Source: Burkholderia sp. D-99 (GTDB lineage: Bacteria > Pseudomonadota > Gammaproteobacteria > Burkholderiales > Burkholderiaceae). From it: a stretch of 64,000 nucleotides of DNA. The stretch spans positions 806,001-870,000 of the forward strand of contig NZ_JAAOXM010000001.1 of assembly GCF_011605345.1 (NCBI RefSeq), written 5' to 3'. Shown here piece by piece: positions 25,163-34,267 of the stretch. Positions within the stretch are counted from its first letter, which is position 1; each line of letters begins with the position of its first letter. The notes under the pieces are model-generated. The model saw only the letters and a program-made list of their open reading frames with translations, did no database searches and was not told the DNA's origin. A program made the position numbers and the translations under genes.

Positions 25163-26611
25163 TCAATGCGACGACAGCCACGCGATCGCGTCCGTCACGA
25201 CCGGATCCCAGTCGCCTTCGCGCGCCTGCCGAAGCACCGTCGCTTCCGCGACCCATGGCGTCGAGCGCCCCTCGTGCCCCCAGCGCCAGTCGCCCGACGT
25301 ATTGACCGGCACGCACACCGGCTTGCCCATCATCGCGGCCAGGTTGGAAACCGCCGAATCGACCGCGAATACCGCATCGAGCTCACCGATGCAGGCGGCC
25401 GTATCGTCGAAATGATAGATGCCGGGGAGATACCGACTGACGTTGACCACCGGCATGCCGCCGGCCCGCTCCTCGACTATCGGATGGTGAAGCGTGACGA
25501 AGTGGACCCGGTCGGCGACCGGGCGCGCCGCGACGATCCGTTCGATCTCCCCGATCGGCATACTGCGGCGTCTGGCCCAGCAACGCATCGCGGCGCCCAG
25601 CTCAGGCTCATGGCGCTGGTTGCAATCCCAGAACAGCCCGACCAGTCGCTTCCCCGGATGTTGCGCGCGCAGCTGCTGCGCCCAGGCCTGCGCCGCACGC
25701 CGTTTATCGTCGGGCGCCTTCAGGTACGGACGAAAACGGTGTGCGGCGATCGACTGCCCCGTCGTCATCTTCAGCAGCGGGAGTTGCAGCAGCTGGGCGT
25801 GCAGGTGCGGCGCGAATGCGTCGACGCGCGCCTGGACGTCATCGGGCAACGGCTCCCGCACGTGCAGCGGGCGCGCGGCGCTGATGACTTCGCAACCGGG
25901 CAGCGATGCCTGCATGAGCGCAAGAATCTGGGGGGCGCAGATGAGCATCACGCGCGCGCCGGCCGCTTGCCAGTCGGCCACGCACGCCGCCAGCAGGAAG
26001 TTGTCGCCGAAGCCCAGCTGGTGCGTGACCAGCACGCGCCGGCCCTGCAAGTCGGCCTCGCCGGCCCAGTCGGGAACCCCGGCCGGTTGATAGCTCCCGC
26101 AGTCGCCGCCGGGCGCATTGCGCTTCTGCCATTGTGTGAATCCGCCCGGATCCCCGGCCTTGAGCATCGACTCGCCGAGCAGGTGTTCGGCGACGACCCG
26201 GATCTGCGGGTTGCCCGATGCCGCCAGGTGCCGCGCTTCGCTCAGCAGCGTGATCGCGCGCGCCAGGTCGCCGGCCATCATCAGGCTGTAGCCGAGCCGC
26301 AGCCGGTCCAGCAACGGGTCGCCGGCCAGCGCAGCATGACGTACCCAGACCGCGGCCGCCTCGCCGTGATGCCCCTGCAGATTCAGCGCAAGCGCCTGCA
26401 TGACCAGAAAATCGGCAGCCGCGGGATCGAGCGCCTCGGCCCGCTCCGCCCACGGCACGAGTTCGTCCTCGCGCCGGAGGGCAATCAACAGTTCGCAGAT
26501 CTCGCGCAGGATCACCGGATTCCGCCAGTCGTTCCCGTACCGGCCAAAAGCCGCCTGCAGCCGCCGCTCGAGATCCAGCTCCATCGCCTCGTTGCTTGCC
26601 TGATCGTGCAT
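25163..26611 (-). CDS. TPR-containing glycosyltransferase-like protein (GT9/GT41-like fold)
   Basis: A 482-residue protein. The N-terminal half (residues 1-180) is helical with TPR-like repeats (AERAEALDPAAADFLVMQAL, ALNLQGHHGEAAAVWVRHAA); the C-terminal half resembles the heptosyltransferase/O-GlcNAc-transferase catalytic region, with VTHQLGFGDNFLLA at the donor site and DAVFAVDSAVSNLAAMMGKP followed by SGDWRWG. Proteins of this build glycosylate flagellin, adhesins or surface polysaccharides; the acceptor is unknown. It is a single gene, divergent from yqaA across about 110 bases. Part of its 5' end is duplicated at 35831-35962. Confidence 0.8.
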   Translation of the reverse strand: MHDQASNEAMELDLERRLQAAFGRYGNDWRNPVILREICELLIALRREDELVPWAERAEALDPAAADFLVMQALALNLQGHHGEAAAVWVRHAALAGDPLLDRLRLGYSLMMAGDLARAITLLSEARHLAASGNPQIRVVAEHLLGESMLKAGDPGGFTQWQKRNAPGGDCGSYQPAGVPDWAGEADLQGRRVLVTHQLGFGDNFLLAACVADWQAAGARVMLICAPQILALMQASLPGCEVISAARPLHVREPLPDDVQARVDAFAPHLHAQLLQLPLLKMTTGQSIAAHRFRPYLKAPDDKRRAAQAWAQQLRAQHPGKRLVGLFWDCNQRHEPELGAAMRCWARRRSMPIGEIERIVAARPVADRVHFVTLHHPIVEERAGGMPVVNVSRYLPGIYHFDDTAACIGELDAVFAVDSAVSNLAAMMGKPVCVPVNTSGDWRWGHEGRSTPWVAEATVLRQAREGDWDPVVTDAIAWLSSH

Positions 26612-26721
26612 ATGTCGACGCTCTCACGCGCTCCCCAAAGCGCCGATTTTCACCCGAAACCGGTCCGTTGTTGCGCTCATTCCGCGTGAGAACGGCGCGG
26701 CGCGCCCGGTACAATCGCGCG

Positions 26722-27153
26722 ATGTCCGAATTGCTCACTTACGGCGGCCTGTTCGCCGTGTCGATGGTTGCCGCGACCCTGTTCCCGCTCCAGTCCGAAG
26801 CCGTGCTCGCCGGCCTGCTGCTCGCCGGACGCGAACCCGCGTGGGCGCTGGTGCTCGTCGCGAGCATCGGCAACGTCGCCGGCTCCGTGATCAACTGGGC
26901 GCTCGGGCGCGGCATCGAGCACTTCCGCGAGCGCCGCTGGTTTCCCGTCAAGCCCGCGGCGCTCGCGCGCGCCGAGCGCTGGTATGGGCGCTACGGCCGC
27001 TGGTCGCTGCTGCTGAGCTGGGCGCCCGTGATCGGCGATCCGCTGACGATGATCGCCGGCGTGCTGCGCGAGCCGCTGCCGTCGTTCCTCGCGATCGTCA
27101 CCGTCGCGAAAGTCGCCCGGTATCTCGTGATCGTGTGGCTCGTTCCCGGTTGA
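26722..27153 (+). CDS. yqaA: YqaA/DedA-like inner-membrane protein, intact copy
   Basis: A 143-residue SNARE-associated/DedA-like membrane protein. Residues 8-60 include the first membrane segment and the conserved GREPAWALVLVASIGNVAGS; the second half has the reentrant motif LSWAPVIGDPLTMIAGVLRE. The family is implicated in membrane lipid or envelope homeostasis. A partly decayed copy with about 86% identity lies at 35966-36397. It is divergent from the TPR glycosyltransferase and converges on an MFS gene. The symbol follows the E. coli family name. Confidence 0.88.
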   Translation: MSELLTYGGLFAVSMVAATLFPLQSEAVLAGLLLAGREPAWALVLVASIGNVAGSVINWALGRGIEHFRERRWFPVKPAALARAERWYGRYGRWSLLLSWAPVIGDPLTMIAGVLREPLPSFLAIVTVAKVARYLVIVWLVPG

Positions 27154-27212
27154 CGCGGTTGACGCGCCGCCCCTGAACCCGCGACGCCCGCACGCAAGCC
27201 GCCCCGGCCGGA

Positions 27213-28670
27213 CTACCGTTGCCGCGCGCGCACGGCCGGGCCGCGATACCGGTCCGGCGCACCGGACGCGTCTGCCGGTGTGGCCGCCGGCGCTGCGATT
27301 TCGTCGAGCGAGCGGTGGTTGGTGCGCGGCCCGAAGATCCCGATCGACAGCATCACGACCAGCATGCTCGCGCCGATCAGCGCGAACACCGCCGGCACCC
27401 CGAGATGCGCGAGGATCAGCGCGATCAGATAGCTGCTCGCCACGCCGGTCAGCCGGCCGAACGAATGGACGAACCCCAGCGCACGGCTGCGGATCGCCGT
27501 CGGGAAGACTTCCGCCTGGTACGCGGTCGCGTTGCTCGCGAGCGTCGTATTGCAGAACGTGATCAGGATACCGAACAGGATCACGGCGGCCGTCGACGAC
27601 GACATCGCGAATGCCGTCCCGAACAGCGCGACGCCGAACGCCGCCGCCACGATCAGCCACTTGCGCTCGATGCGATCGGAGAACAGGCCTGCCGCGAGCG
27701 GCGAGAGCGGATACGCAAACGCGATCAGGAACGCGTAGAGCAGGCTCTGCGTCACGGGCGTGCCCCGCGCGGCCAGCAGGCTCGGCAGCCACTGGCTGAA
27801 GCCGAAGAAGCCGATGCTCAGGCACGCGTTGAACGCGATCAGCATCAGCGTCCGGCCCCGCAGGCCGGCATCCCACATCGACACCGCGCGCACGGTTTCC
27901 GCTTCGCCCGCCGCGACGGGCGGCACATCGGGCAGCGGCCGGCCGTATTCACGCGCGACGCGTGCCTCGATCGCCCCCAGCACCGCCTCGGCTTCGTCCG
28001 CGCGGCCGTGCATCGCGAGCCAGCGCGGCGATTCCGGAATCCGCGATTGCAGCCACCAGACGATCACCGCGCCGCTGCCGCCCAGGAGAATCACCCAGCG
28101 CCAGCCGGACAGGCCGAGCGGCGCGCGCGGGATGAGCAGCCATGACGCGAGCGCGAGCACCGGCATCGCGAGATAGCCGATCGCGAAACATACGGCAAAT
28201 GCGCGGCCGCGCATGCCTTTCGGCACGAGTTCGGTGAGGTACGCGCCGATGGTGATCAGCTCGGCGCCCACGCCGATACCCGCGACCAGCCGGCACAGGT
28301 GGATGCCGACGGCCGTTTGCTGCACGCACATCGCGAGACTGGCGAGCGTATAGAGCAGCAGCGAGCCGGTGAAGACGGCGCGCCGCCCGAAACGGTCGGC
28401 CAGCCGCGCCACGGCGATTTCGCCGATGAACAGGCCGATGAACGTCGCCGCGCCAAGCGTCGCCTGGTCGGACAGGCCGAACAGGCCCTTCGCGCCGACG
28501 TGAAAGATCCCGTCGCTGACGAGGCCGGCCGGCAGATACGTCATCTGGAACAGGTCGTAGACCTCGAAGAAGCCGCCGACGCTCAGCATCAGCACGAGGC
28601 CCCAGATGCTGGCCGTCGGCGGCAGACGGTCGATGCGCGCCGTCACGGCAAGCGCGGTTGAGTTGGACAT
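27213..28670 (-). CDS. MFS permease (sugar-porter/aromatic-acid symporter type)
   Basis: A 485-residue, twelve-helix transporter. Visible signatures are LADRFGRRAVFTGS between helices 2 and 3, GVGAELITIGAYLTELVPKG on helix 4-5, RIPESPRWLAMHGR in the central loop and the C-terminal FSDRIERKW. This pattern belongs to SP/AAHS-like permeases that import organic acids or niacin-like compounds. It is the last gene of the leftward operon iclR-caiB-cyclase-MFS, 40 bases after the cyclase gene, so it most likely imports the pathway substrate. The start at 28670 follows GGAGA. Confidence 0.88.
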   Translation of the reverse strand: MSNSTALAVTARIDRLPPTASIWGLVLMLSVGGFFEVYDLFQMTYLPAGLVSDGIFHVGAKGLFGLSDQATLGAATFIGLFIGEIAVARLADRFGRRAVFTGSLLLYTLASLAMCVQQTAVGIHLCRLVAGIGVGAELITIGAYLTELVPKGMRGRAFAVCFAIGYLAMPVLALASWLLIPRAPLGLSGWRWVILLGGSGAVIVWWLQSRIPESPRWLAMHGRADEAEAVLGAIEARVAREYGRPLPDVPPVAAGEAETVRAVSMWDAGLRGRTLMLIAFNACLSIGFFGFSQWLPSLLAARGTPVTQSLLYAFLIAFAYPLSPLAAGLFSDRIERKWLIVAAAFGVALFGTAFAMSSSTAAVILFGILITFCNTTLASNATAYQAEVFPTAIRSRALGFVHSFGRLTGVASSYLIALILAHLGVPAVFALIGASMLVVMLSIGIFGPRTNHRSLDEIAAPAATPADASGAPDRYRGPAVRARQR

Positions 28671-28710
28671 GCTGCTGTCTCCGGAAAGGAATTCGGGCGT
28701 CGCGCCGCGC

Positions 28711-29733
28711 TCAGACGGTCGCGACCGGATTGACCGGCGAGCCGACAAGGCCGCGCAGGTGCAGTGGCGGCGCCGTCAACAGGAAGCGATTGCGCCGGTG
28801 CTCGCGCAGCCAGCGCGCGAGCGGCGTGAGGTGCCACAACTCGCCGAGATGGATGCCGAGCTTGAAGAGGCACAGCGCGTGCAGCGGCATCAGCGGCCCG
28901 CGTTCGGCGCGCGGCAGCGGCGCCCGCGGACGCTCTTCGACCGCGTGGTTGTCCGCGACCAGCGCCGCGAGCCCGGACACGTCGATCCATTCGAGCAGCC
29001 GCGGATCGTCGCCGTCGAGCACGCAGCAGGCGGCGTGCACGTCCGGCGCGTGCCCCGGCACCTCGGCTTCGAGCAGCAGGTCGGCGAAGCCGGTATGCAG
29101 GCAGACGATGTCGCCGCGCTCGACCACGACTTCGTCGGCCCGCATCACCGCCATGAGATCCGCGTAGCCGACCTTGCGGCGCGCATCGCCGAAATGGTGC
29201 CGCAGGTCGATCATCACGCCGCGCCCCTGCACGCCGGTCGCCGCCATGTGCTCGATGCCGAGCGCACGGGCGCCGCCGACCTGCGCGCCGGCCTCCGGCA
29301 CCCGCACGTGCTCGCCCATCCGGTAGCCGTTGTAGAACACGGCTTCCGCATCGCCGTCGCCATCCGCGTCGAACAAGCCGCCGACGTGCGACAGCGCATC
29401 CCATTGGGTCGAGAATTGCGAGTGCAGGCAGAATGCGTCGTCGCATACGACGTCCGTCGCATGCGCGACCTGCTCGTCCGCGCGATAGCCGAAGTACGGC
29501 TTGCCGTGCAGCAACGCGGGCATGATCGCGGGCGGCAGCCGCCGCGCGTTGAGCCCCCCGCCGTGCGGCACGTCGAGCGGCAGGCTGAGCGAGAACACGC
29601 GCCCCTCGCGCACCTCGCGCACGCCCTCCAGCGTCTTCTGCGGCGTGAGCCAGTTCAGGCGCCCCTTCTGGTCGTCGTCGCCAAAATCGCCCCAGTTCGA
29701 GCCGGGCGGCCGGTGTGTCCAGCGCGGTTTCAT
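28711..29733 (-). CDS. Cyclase-family metal-dependent hydrolase
   Basis: A 340-residue member of the putative cyclase family (PF04199: kynurenine formamidase, isatin hydrolase and lactone- or imide-opening enzymes). The metal-binding region reads LHSQFSTQWDALSHVGG, so the HxGTHxDxPxH motif has Gln in place of the second His and Leu in place of Pro, as in the TQWD subgroup found in proteobacteria and fungi. GVMIDLRHHFG and the active-site strand DIVCLHTGF are also present. It sits between caiB and the MFS permease in one operon, so ring opening or amide/lactone hydrolysis of the imported compound is the likely job. Confidence 0.85.
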   Translation of the reverse strand: MKPRWTHRPPGSNWGDFGDDDQKGRLNWLTPQKTLEGVREVREGRVFSLSLPLDVPHGGGLNARRLPPAIMPALLHGKPYFGYRADEQVAHATDVVCDDAFCLHSQFSTQWDALSHVGGLFDADGDGDAEAVFYNGYRMGEHVRVPEAGAQVGGARALGIEHMAATGVQGRGVMIDLRHHFGDARRKVGYADLMAVMRADEVVVERGDIVCLHTGFADLLLEAEVPGHAPDVHAACCVLDGDDPRLLEWIDVSGLAALVADNHAVEERPRAPLPRAERGPLMPLHALCLFKLGIHLGELWHLTPLARWLREHRRNRFLLTAPPLHLRGLVGSPVNPVATV

Positions 29734-29791
29734 GTCGGATGTCTCCTTGATTGTCGTTGTCGCGGGCCGCGGATGCGCGTGCCCGCCCCCG

Positions 29792-31069
29792 TCATCCGTG
29801 ACGGATCACCCCGCGTTCGGCGAGGCGCGCGAATTCACGCTCGCCCAGCAACGGCTCGAGGATGTCGCGGTTGTTCTCGCCGAGCCGCGGCGCCGGCCGC
29901 CGGAACGTGCCCGGCGTCTGGGAGAAGCGTGGCGCGATGTTGTGCATCGGCAGCGTGCCGACGTCCTCGTCCGGCACGTTCACCAGCGCTTCCCGCTCGA
30001 TCACATAGTGGTCCTGAACAACCTGGCTAATATCGTGGATCGGTCCGGCCGTCACGCCCGCTTCCTCGAAGAACGCGAGATTGTCGGCCAGGTCGCGCGC
30101 GGCAATGAAGCCGCCGACGATCTCGTCGAGCTGCTGCGCGTGCTGCACGCGCAACACGTTGGTGCGATAGCGCGGATCGTCCACGAGATCGGGCCGCCCG
30201 ATCGCGCGAAACAGGCGCTCCGCCATCGTCTGCGTCGAGCTCGACAGGCACAGCCACCGGTCGTCGCGCGTGCGATACGCGTTGCGCGGCGCGGTGTTGG
30301 TGGAGCGGCTGCCCGTGCGCGGCTTGACCTTGCCGGTCATCGCATAGTTCGCCGCGGAGGGCCCGAGGATCGACAGCAGCGGCTCGAACAACGACACGTC
30401 GATCACCTGGCCCGGCGCGTCGTTCGCCTCGCGCGCCCACAATCCGACCATCACGGCGATCGCGCCGGACAAACCGGCCGTCATGTCGCCGAGAAACATC
30501 GGCGGCAGCACCGGTTCGCGGTCGGCGAAACCGTTGATCGCCGCGAAACCCGAGTAACCCTCCGCGAGCGTGCCGAAGCCCGGCTTGTGGCGGTACGGCC
30601 CGGTCTGCCCCCACCCGGAAATGCGCGCGATCACGAGCTTCGGCCGGATCGCCAGCAGCACGTCCGGGCCGAGGCCCATCTGCTCGAGCACGCCGGGCTT
30701 GAAGCTCTCGATGAACACGTCGGCCTCGCTCACCAGCGCGAGCACGATGTCGATGCCTTCGGGCGTGTGCAAATCGACGCACACGCTGCGCTTGTTGCGC
30801 CCGTACACCTTCCAGTTCGTGCTGATGCCGCCCGCGCCGACCGCGCGCAGCGTATCGCCCTGCACCGGCTCGACCTTGATGACGTCCGCACCGAAATCCG
30901 CGAGCTGCACGCTCAGCATGTTGCCGGCCATCAGCCGCGACAGGTCGACCACGCGCACGCCCGCCAGCGGGCCGGCGGCGTTCACGTCGAACTGGCGGCC
31001 GTGGAGCGGCCCGATCCGGCCCGCGTGGCCGTCTGGTTCGGTTCCGGCTTGCGCCAAGGGTTCCGACAT
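29792..31069 (-). CDS. Class III (CaiB/BaiF) CoA-transferase
   Basis: A 425-residue family III CoA-transferase. The catalytic aspartate is D195 in FLGDMTAGLSG; VDLSRLMAGNMLSVQLADFG near the N terminus and VEPVQGDT are typical of the CoA-binding part. A 30-residue N-terminal extension precedes the conserved domain. The enzyme moves CoA from a donor thioester (for example succinyl-CoA) to a carboxylic acid. It is encoded 18 bases after iclR and 58 bases before the cyclase gene. Together with the divergent CitE-type lyase it suggests activation and then cleavage of a hydroxylated acid. The acid is not identified. Confidence 0.9.
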   Translation of the reverse strand: MSEPLAQAGTEPDGHAGRIGPLHGRQFDVNAAGPLAGVRVVDLSRLMAGNMLSVQLADFGADVIKVEPVQGDTLRAVGAGGISTNWKVYGRNKRSVCVDLHTPEGIDIVLALVSEADVFIESFKPGVLEQMGLGPDVLLAIRPKLVIARISGWGQTGPYRHKPGFGTLAEGYSGFAAINGFADREPVLPPMFLGDMTAGLSGAIAVMVGLWAREANDAPGQVIDVSLFEPLLSILGPSAANYAMTGKVKPRTGSRSTNTAPRNAYRTRDDRWLCLSSSTQTMAERLFRAIGRPDLVDDPRYRTNVLRVQHAQQLDEIVGGFIAARDLADNLAFFEEAGVTAGPIHDISQVVQDHYVIEREALVNVPDEDVGTLPMHNIAPRFSQTPGTFRRPAPRLGENNRDILEPLLGEREFARLAERGVIRHG

Positions 31070-31087
31070 TACGATTCTCCTGGTGGA

Positions 31088-31837
31088 TTAATCCTGCAGT
31101 TCGCCTTGCGGGCCGATCACCGCGGGCACGCTGCCCGATACCGGCAAGTCGCCGCCCAGCGTATGGGTCAGTTCGCTTGCCGCGGCCTGCACGCGCGGCA
31201 GGTAATCGGCGAGCACCTTCTTGTTGAAGCGATAGCGCGGCACGCCCAGCGAGATCGCGCCGGCCAGCGAGCGGCCCACGCCGAACACCGGGCAGGCGAT
31301 CGCCGCGCTCTCCGGGTCGCGCTCGGCGATCGACACCGCGTAGCCCTGCTCGGCAACCTTGTCGTAATCGCCGCCGCGCGTGCCCGAGAACGCGAGCAGG
31401 ACCCGGCCGGCCGCCCCGGCCTCCAGCGGAAAACGGTCGCCTTCGCGCACGTTGGTGTGGACGGCGCGCTGCGCAAACGCGCGGAACAGGCAGACGCGCT
31501 CGTCGCCGTCGCGCACATAGAACGCCGAGGTCTCGGCGGTTTCCTCCGACAGCCGCGCCAGCAGCGGCACCGCGTGTTCGCGCAGATGGAACGACTCGCG
31601 GTACATCATGCCGAGATGGAACGTGGCCGGCCCGAGCACATAACGGCCGTCGGGCATACGCTTGACGAACTGGAACATCTCGAGCGATTCGAACAGGCGC
31701 AGCAACGTGCTCATGTTGAGCCCCGTCGCGTCGCTGACCTGCGCGAGCATCAACCCGTTCGGCGCATCGCCGAACGCCAGCAGCGCCGACAACGCACGAT
31801 TGACGGCCGAGACGCCGCCATCTGCCTGAGCATTCAT
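31088..31837 (-). CDS. IclR-family regulator of the CoA-transferase/CitE cluster
   Basis: A 249-residue IclR protein: helix-turn-helix at residues 10-70 (VSAVNRALSALLAFGDAPNG, then ATGLNMSTLLRLFESLE) and effector domain at residues 85-245. The start at ATG 31837 (MNAQADGGVSAVNR) follows GAGGTAGG. It is the first gene of the leftward operon and lies next to two related palindromes (31891-31916 and 32032-32054), one near each divergent start, consistent with self-repression and control of both arms by the pathway substrate. Confidence 0.93.
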   Translation of the reverse strand: MNAQADGGVSAVNRALSALLAFGDAPNGLMLAQVSDATGLNMSTLLRLFESLEMFQFVKRMPDGRYVLGPATFHLGMMYRESFHLREHAVPLLARLSEETAETSAFYVRDGDERVCLFRAFAQRAVHTNVREGDRFPLEAGAAGRVLLAFSGTRGGDYDKVAEQGYAVSIAERDPESAAIACPVFGVGRSLAGAISLGVPRYRFNKKVLADYLPRVQAAASELTHTLGGDLPVSGSVPAVIGPQGELQD

Positions 31838-31890
31838 ACCTACCTCGCAAAGAAAAACCGGGCCGGACGGCGCCGTGGCGCGCCCACACA

Positions 31891-31916
31891 AAAACAAAAG
31901 TGACTTTCATTTTTAT
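31891..31916. promoter_or_regulatory. Candidate IclR operator, left half of the divergent region
   Basis: AAAACAAAAGTGACTTTCAT followed by TTTTAT. It shares the core GTGACTTTCATTTT with the perfect palindrome at 32032-32054 and is an imperfect version of it, 54 bases upstream of the iclR start. This and its partner are AT-rich islands. Confidence 0.6.
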
Positions 31917-32031
31917 GGATGGCGCCCATCCTGTCAACAGGGAACGTCATCGACCGACCTCGTATCAACTCTAAATTCCCTTTGTTTCGTCGGGTAAACA
32001 TCGATATTGACGAATCCTCTCGATTCGCACA

Positions 32032-32054
32032 AAAATGAAAGTCACTTTCATTTT
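32032..32054. promoter_or_regulatory. Candidate IclR operator, perfect 23-bp palindrome
   Basis: Arms AAAATGAAAGT and ACTTTCATTTT surround a central C with no mismatch. It ends 12 bases before the CitE gene start codon at 32067, so bound repressor would block the rightward transcript. Confidence 0.75.
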
Positions 32055-32066
32055 ATAAAAAAACAC

Positions 32067-32975
32067 ATGAAAATCCATGCCACCACCGCACCCGACTGGC
32101 GCTCGCTGCTGTACGTACCGGCTCACATCCCGCGCTTCGTCGACAAGGCCGCGACGTGCGGCGCGGACGCGCTGCTGCTGGACCTCGAAGACAGCGTGCC
32201 GACGGACCGGAAAGCGCTCGCGCGCGACGCGCTGGCGGCGGCCGTGCCGCGCCTGAAGGCGTCGGGCAGCGACGTGCTCGTCCGGGTCAACAGCTCGCTG
32301 CAATGGCTGGCGCTCGACCTGCGCGCCGCCGTGGCCGCCGGAGCCGGCGGCGTCGCGATCCCGAAAGTCCTCGGCGCGTCGCACCTCGAGGCCATCGACG
32401 CGCTGCTCGGCGAACTGGAGGACGAACACGGCGTCGCGCACGGCGCGACCCGCGTGATCGCGTTGATCGAGACCCCGGGCGCGTTCGAGGCGAGAGCGCG
32501 GATCGCCCGCGCGTCGCCGCGCATCGCCGCGCTGATGCTCGGCGGCGGCGATTTCGCGCTGCACTGCGAGAGTGACGCCAGTGCGGACGTGCTGAACGTG
32601 CCCAAGCAGTTGCTGGTCATCGCCGCGCGCGCGGCCGGCGTGCTGCCGCTGGGCCTCGCCGGCACGCCCGACTCGCTCGACGATCTCGATGCGTTCGCAC
32701 GCATGGCGCAACGCTCGAAGGCGATGGGGTTCGCCGGCGCCACCTGCATCCATCCCGCGCAGGTGCCGATCCTGAACCGCGCATTCGCCCCGACGGACGA
32801 CGAAACCCGGGCCGCGCAGACGCTGGTCGACGCGTACGAAGCCGCACGTGCGGACGGGCTCGGCGCGCTGCGCGTCGACGGAAAGATGGTCGACGCGCCG
32901 GCGGTCGAACGCGCGCGGCGCGTGCTCGCGCGGCGCCAGGCGGCCATGAGCCGCGCGCAGGCCGCGCCGCGCTAG
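32067..32975 (+). CDS. CitE-like acyl-CoA lyase (HpcH/HpaI aldolase superfamily)
   Basis: A 302-residue protein with the CitE/malyl-CoA-lyase layout: RSLLYVPAHIPRFVDKAATC at the N terminus, DALLLDLEDSVPTDRKALAR, the metal glutamate in IALIETPGAF and the metal aspartate in MLGGGDFALHCESD, then ATCIHPAQVPILNRAF. These enzymes cleave (or form) 3-hydroxyacyl-CoA thioesters such as citramalyl-CoA or malyl-CoA to acetyl-CoA plus an oxoacid. It starts at ATG 32067, 12 bases after the palindrome, and is the first gene of the rightward arm. With the CoA-transferase it gives a plausible activate-then-cleave pathway. Confidence 0.9.
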   Translation: MKIHATTAPDWRSLLYVPAHIPRFVDKAATCGADALLLDLEDSVPTDRKALARDALAAAVPRLKASGSDVLVRVNSSLQWLALDLRAAVAAGAGGVAIPKVLGASHLEAIDALLGELEDEHGVAHGATRVIALIETPGAFEARARIARASPRIAALMLGGGDFALHCESDASADVLNVPKQLLVIAARAAGVLPLGLAGTPDSLDDLDAFARMAQRSKAMGFAGATCIHPAQVPILNRAFAPTDDETRAAQTLVDAYEAARADGLGALRVDGKMVDAPAVERARRVLARRQAAMSRAQAAPR

Positions 32976-33149
32976 CGCCGGTTCGCGCGCGGCACGGGCT
33001 TGCAGCCGTGCCGCCTTGCGTGGCCAGCTGCCGTGCGGCGCCGCGCTACGTGGGTCCGGCACGGCACGTCGCCCCCCTCGGGCGCCGACTGTCACATCGA
33101 TTCGCATGACCGACACAAACACAACAACACCGAAAAACAGGAGACAAGG

Positions 33150-34223
33150 ATGAAGAAGAAGCTGGTCGCGCTCTGCGGCCTCGGCGTGGCATCCGCCACC
33201 GCCAGCGCGCAAGGCAGCCTGACGCTGTACGGCGTCGCCGATATCTACACGGAATACCTCACGCACCAGAGCACCGCCACGCCGGGCGGCTCCGGTTCGC
33301 TCGTGCGGATGGGTTCGGGCGGCAAGAGCGGCTCGCGCTGGGGCATCAAGGGCGGGGAAGCGCTCGGTGGCGGCTGGCAGGCCGTGTTCCGGCTGGAAAG
33401 CACGATCAACCTCAACAGCGGCAGCAACTCCGGCGGTTTCGACCGCGCCGCCTGGGTCGGCTTCCAGCACGACGCATGGGGCACGCTGCGCCTGGGCCGC
33501 CAGTACACGACGCTCTTCGACGTGATGGAACACTACTCGCCGACCGTCGCGTACTCGACGATCTACGAGCCGGCCGGCGCGATCGTCGGGCTGAACTTCC
33601 GCGAGAACAACATGGCGAAATATCGCGTGACCTACGGGCCGATCGCGATCCAGGCGCACTACGCGTTCGGCGGTACGCCGGGATCGTTTCGCAGCGGCGC
33701 GGCATCGGGGATCGGCTTCGAGTACACGGGGCCGGCGCTGTCGGTGGCCGCCGCCTACGACAACGTCAACGGCACGCAGCCCGCCGACATCACCCATTTC
33801 CGGCGCTACGCGGCCTCCGCGATCTACACGGTGGGCGCCGCGCAACTGATCGCGGGCTTCGCCCATGCGAACGGCAGCGTCACCACGCCCGGCGTCGTCA
33901 CGCGCTTCAATTTCTACTGGCTCGGCACGCGTTACATGGTCACGCCCGCGCTGCAGGTGATCGGCGCGTTCTACTACGAGGACATCGGCAAGCAGAATCC
34001 CGCGGCCGGCCAGCCGGTGCCCGATCCCGACAACCCGAAGCAGATCACGGTGCAATTCAACTACGCGCTGTCGAAGGCCACCACGCTCTATCTCACCGGC
34101 GGCTACGCATGGCGCGCCGCGCTCGATTTCGACGACTACAACTACCACATCCTCAACTATTCGCTCGCCAGCAACCGCGGCAGTTCGCTGGGCATCGCCG
34201 TCGGCATGCGCAAGCTGTTCTAG
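33150..34223 (+). CDS. Gram-negative (GBP-type) porin
   Basis: A 357-residue outer-membrane porin with a signal peptide (MKKKLVALCGLGVASATASA, cleaved before QGSLTLYG). The mature protein has the usual start GSLTLYGVADIYTEYL, the loop SRWGIKGGEALGGGWQAVFR and a C-terminal aromatic residue (MRKLF) for BAM recognition. CAGGAG precedes the ATG. It lies between the CitE gene (174 bases) and the PrpD gene (44 bases) on the same strand, so it probably admits the cluster's substrate through the outer membrane. Confidence 0.93.
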   Translation: MKKKLVALCGLGVASATASAQGSLTLYGVADIYTEYLTHQSTATPGGSGSLVRMGSGGKSGSRWGIKGGEALGGGWQAVFRLESTINLNSGSNSGGFDRAAWVGFQHDAWGTLRLGRQYTTLFDVMEHYSPTVAYSTIYEPAGAIVGLNFRENNMAKYRVTYGPIAIQAHYAFGGTPGSFRSGAASGIGFEYTGPALSVAAAYDNVNGTQPADITHFRRYAASAIYTVGAAQLIAGFAHANGSVTTPGVVTRFNFYWLGTRYMVTPALQVIGAFYYEDIGKQNPAAGQPVPDPDNPKQITVQFNYALSKATTLYLTGGYAWRAALDFDDYNYHILNYSLASNRGSSLGIAVGMRKLF

Positions 34224-34267
34224 CGCCGCCCGGCTGCCGCCCGCACGTTCTCAGACTTTTCTTCCCG

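Noticed and set aside
29501..31903. An 800-codon plus-strand frame opposite the cyclase, CoA-transferase and IclR genes
   Set aside because: Composition is Arg/His/Ala-rich without domains, and the minus-strand genes are clearly real.
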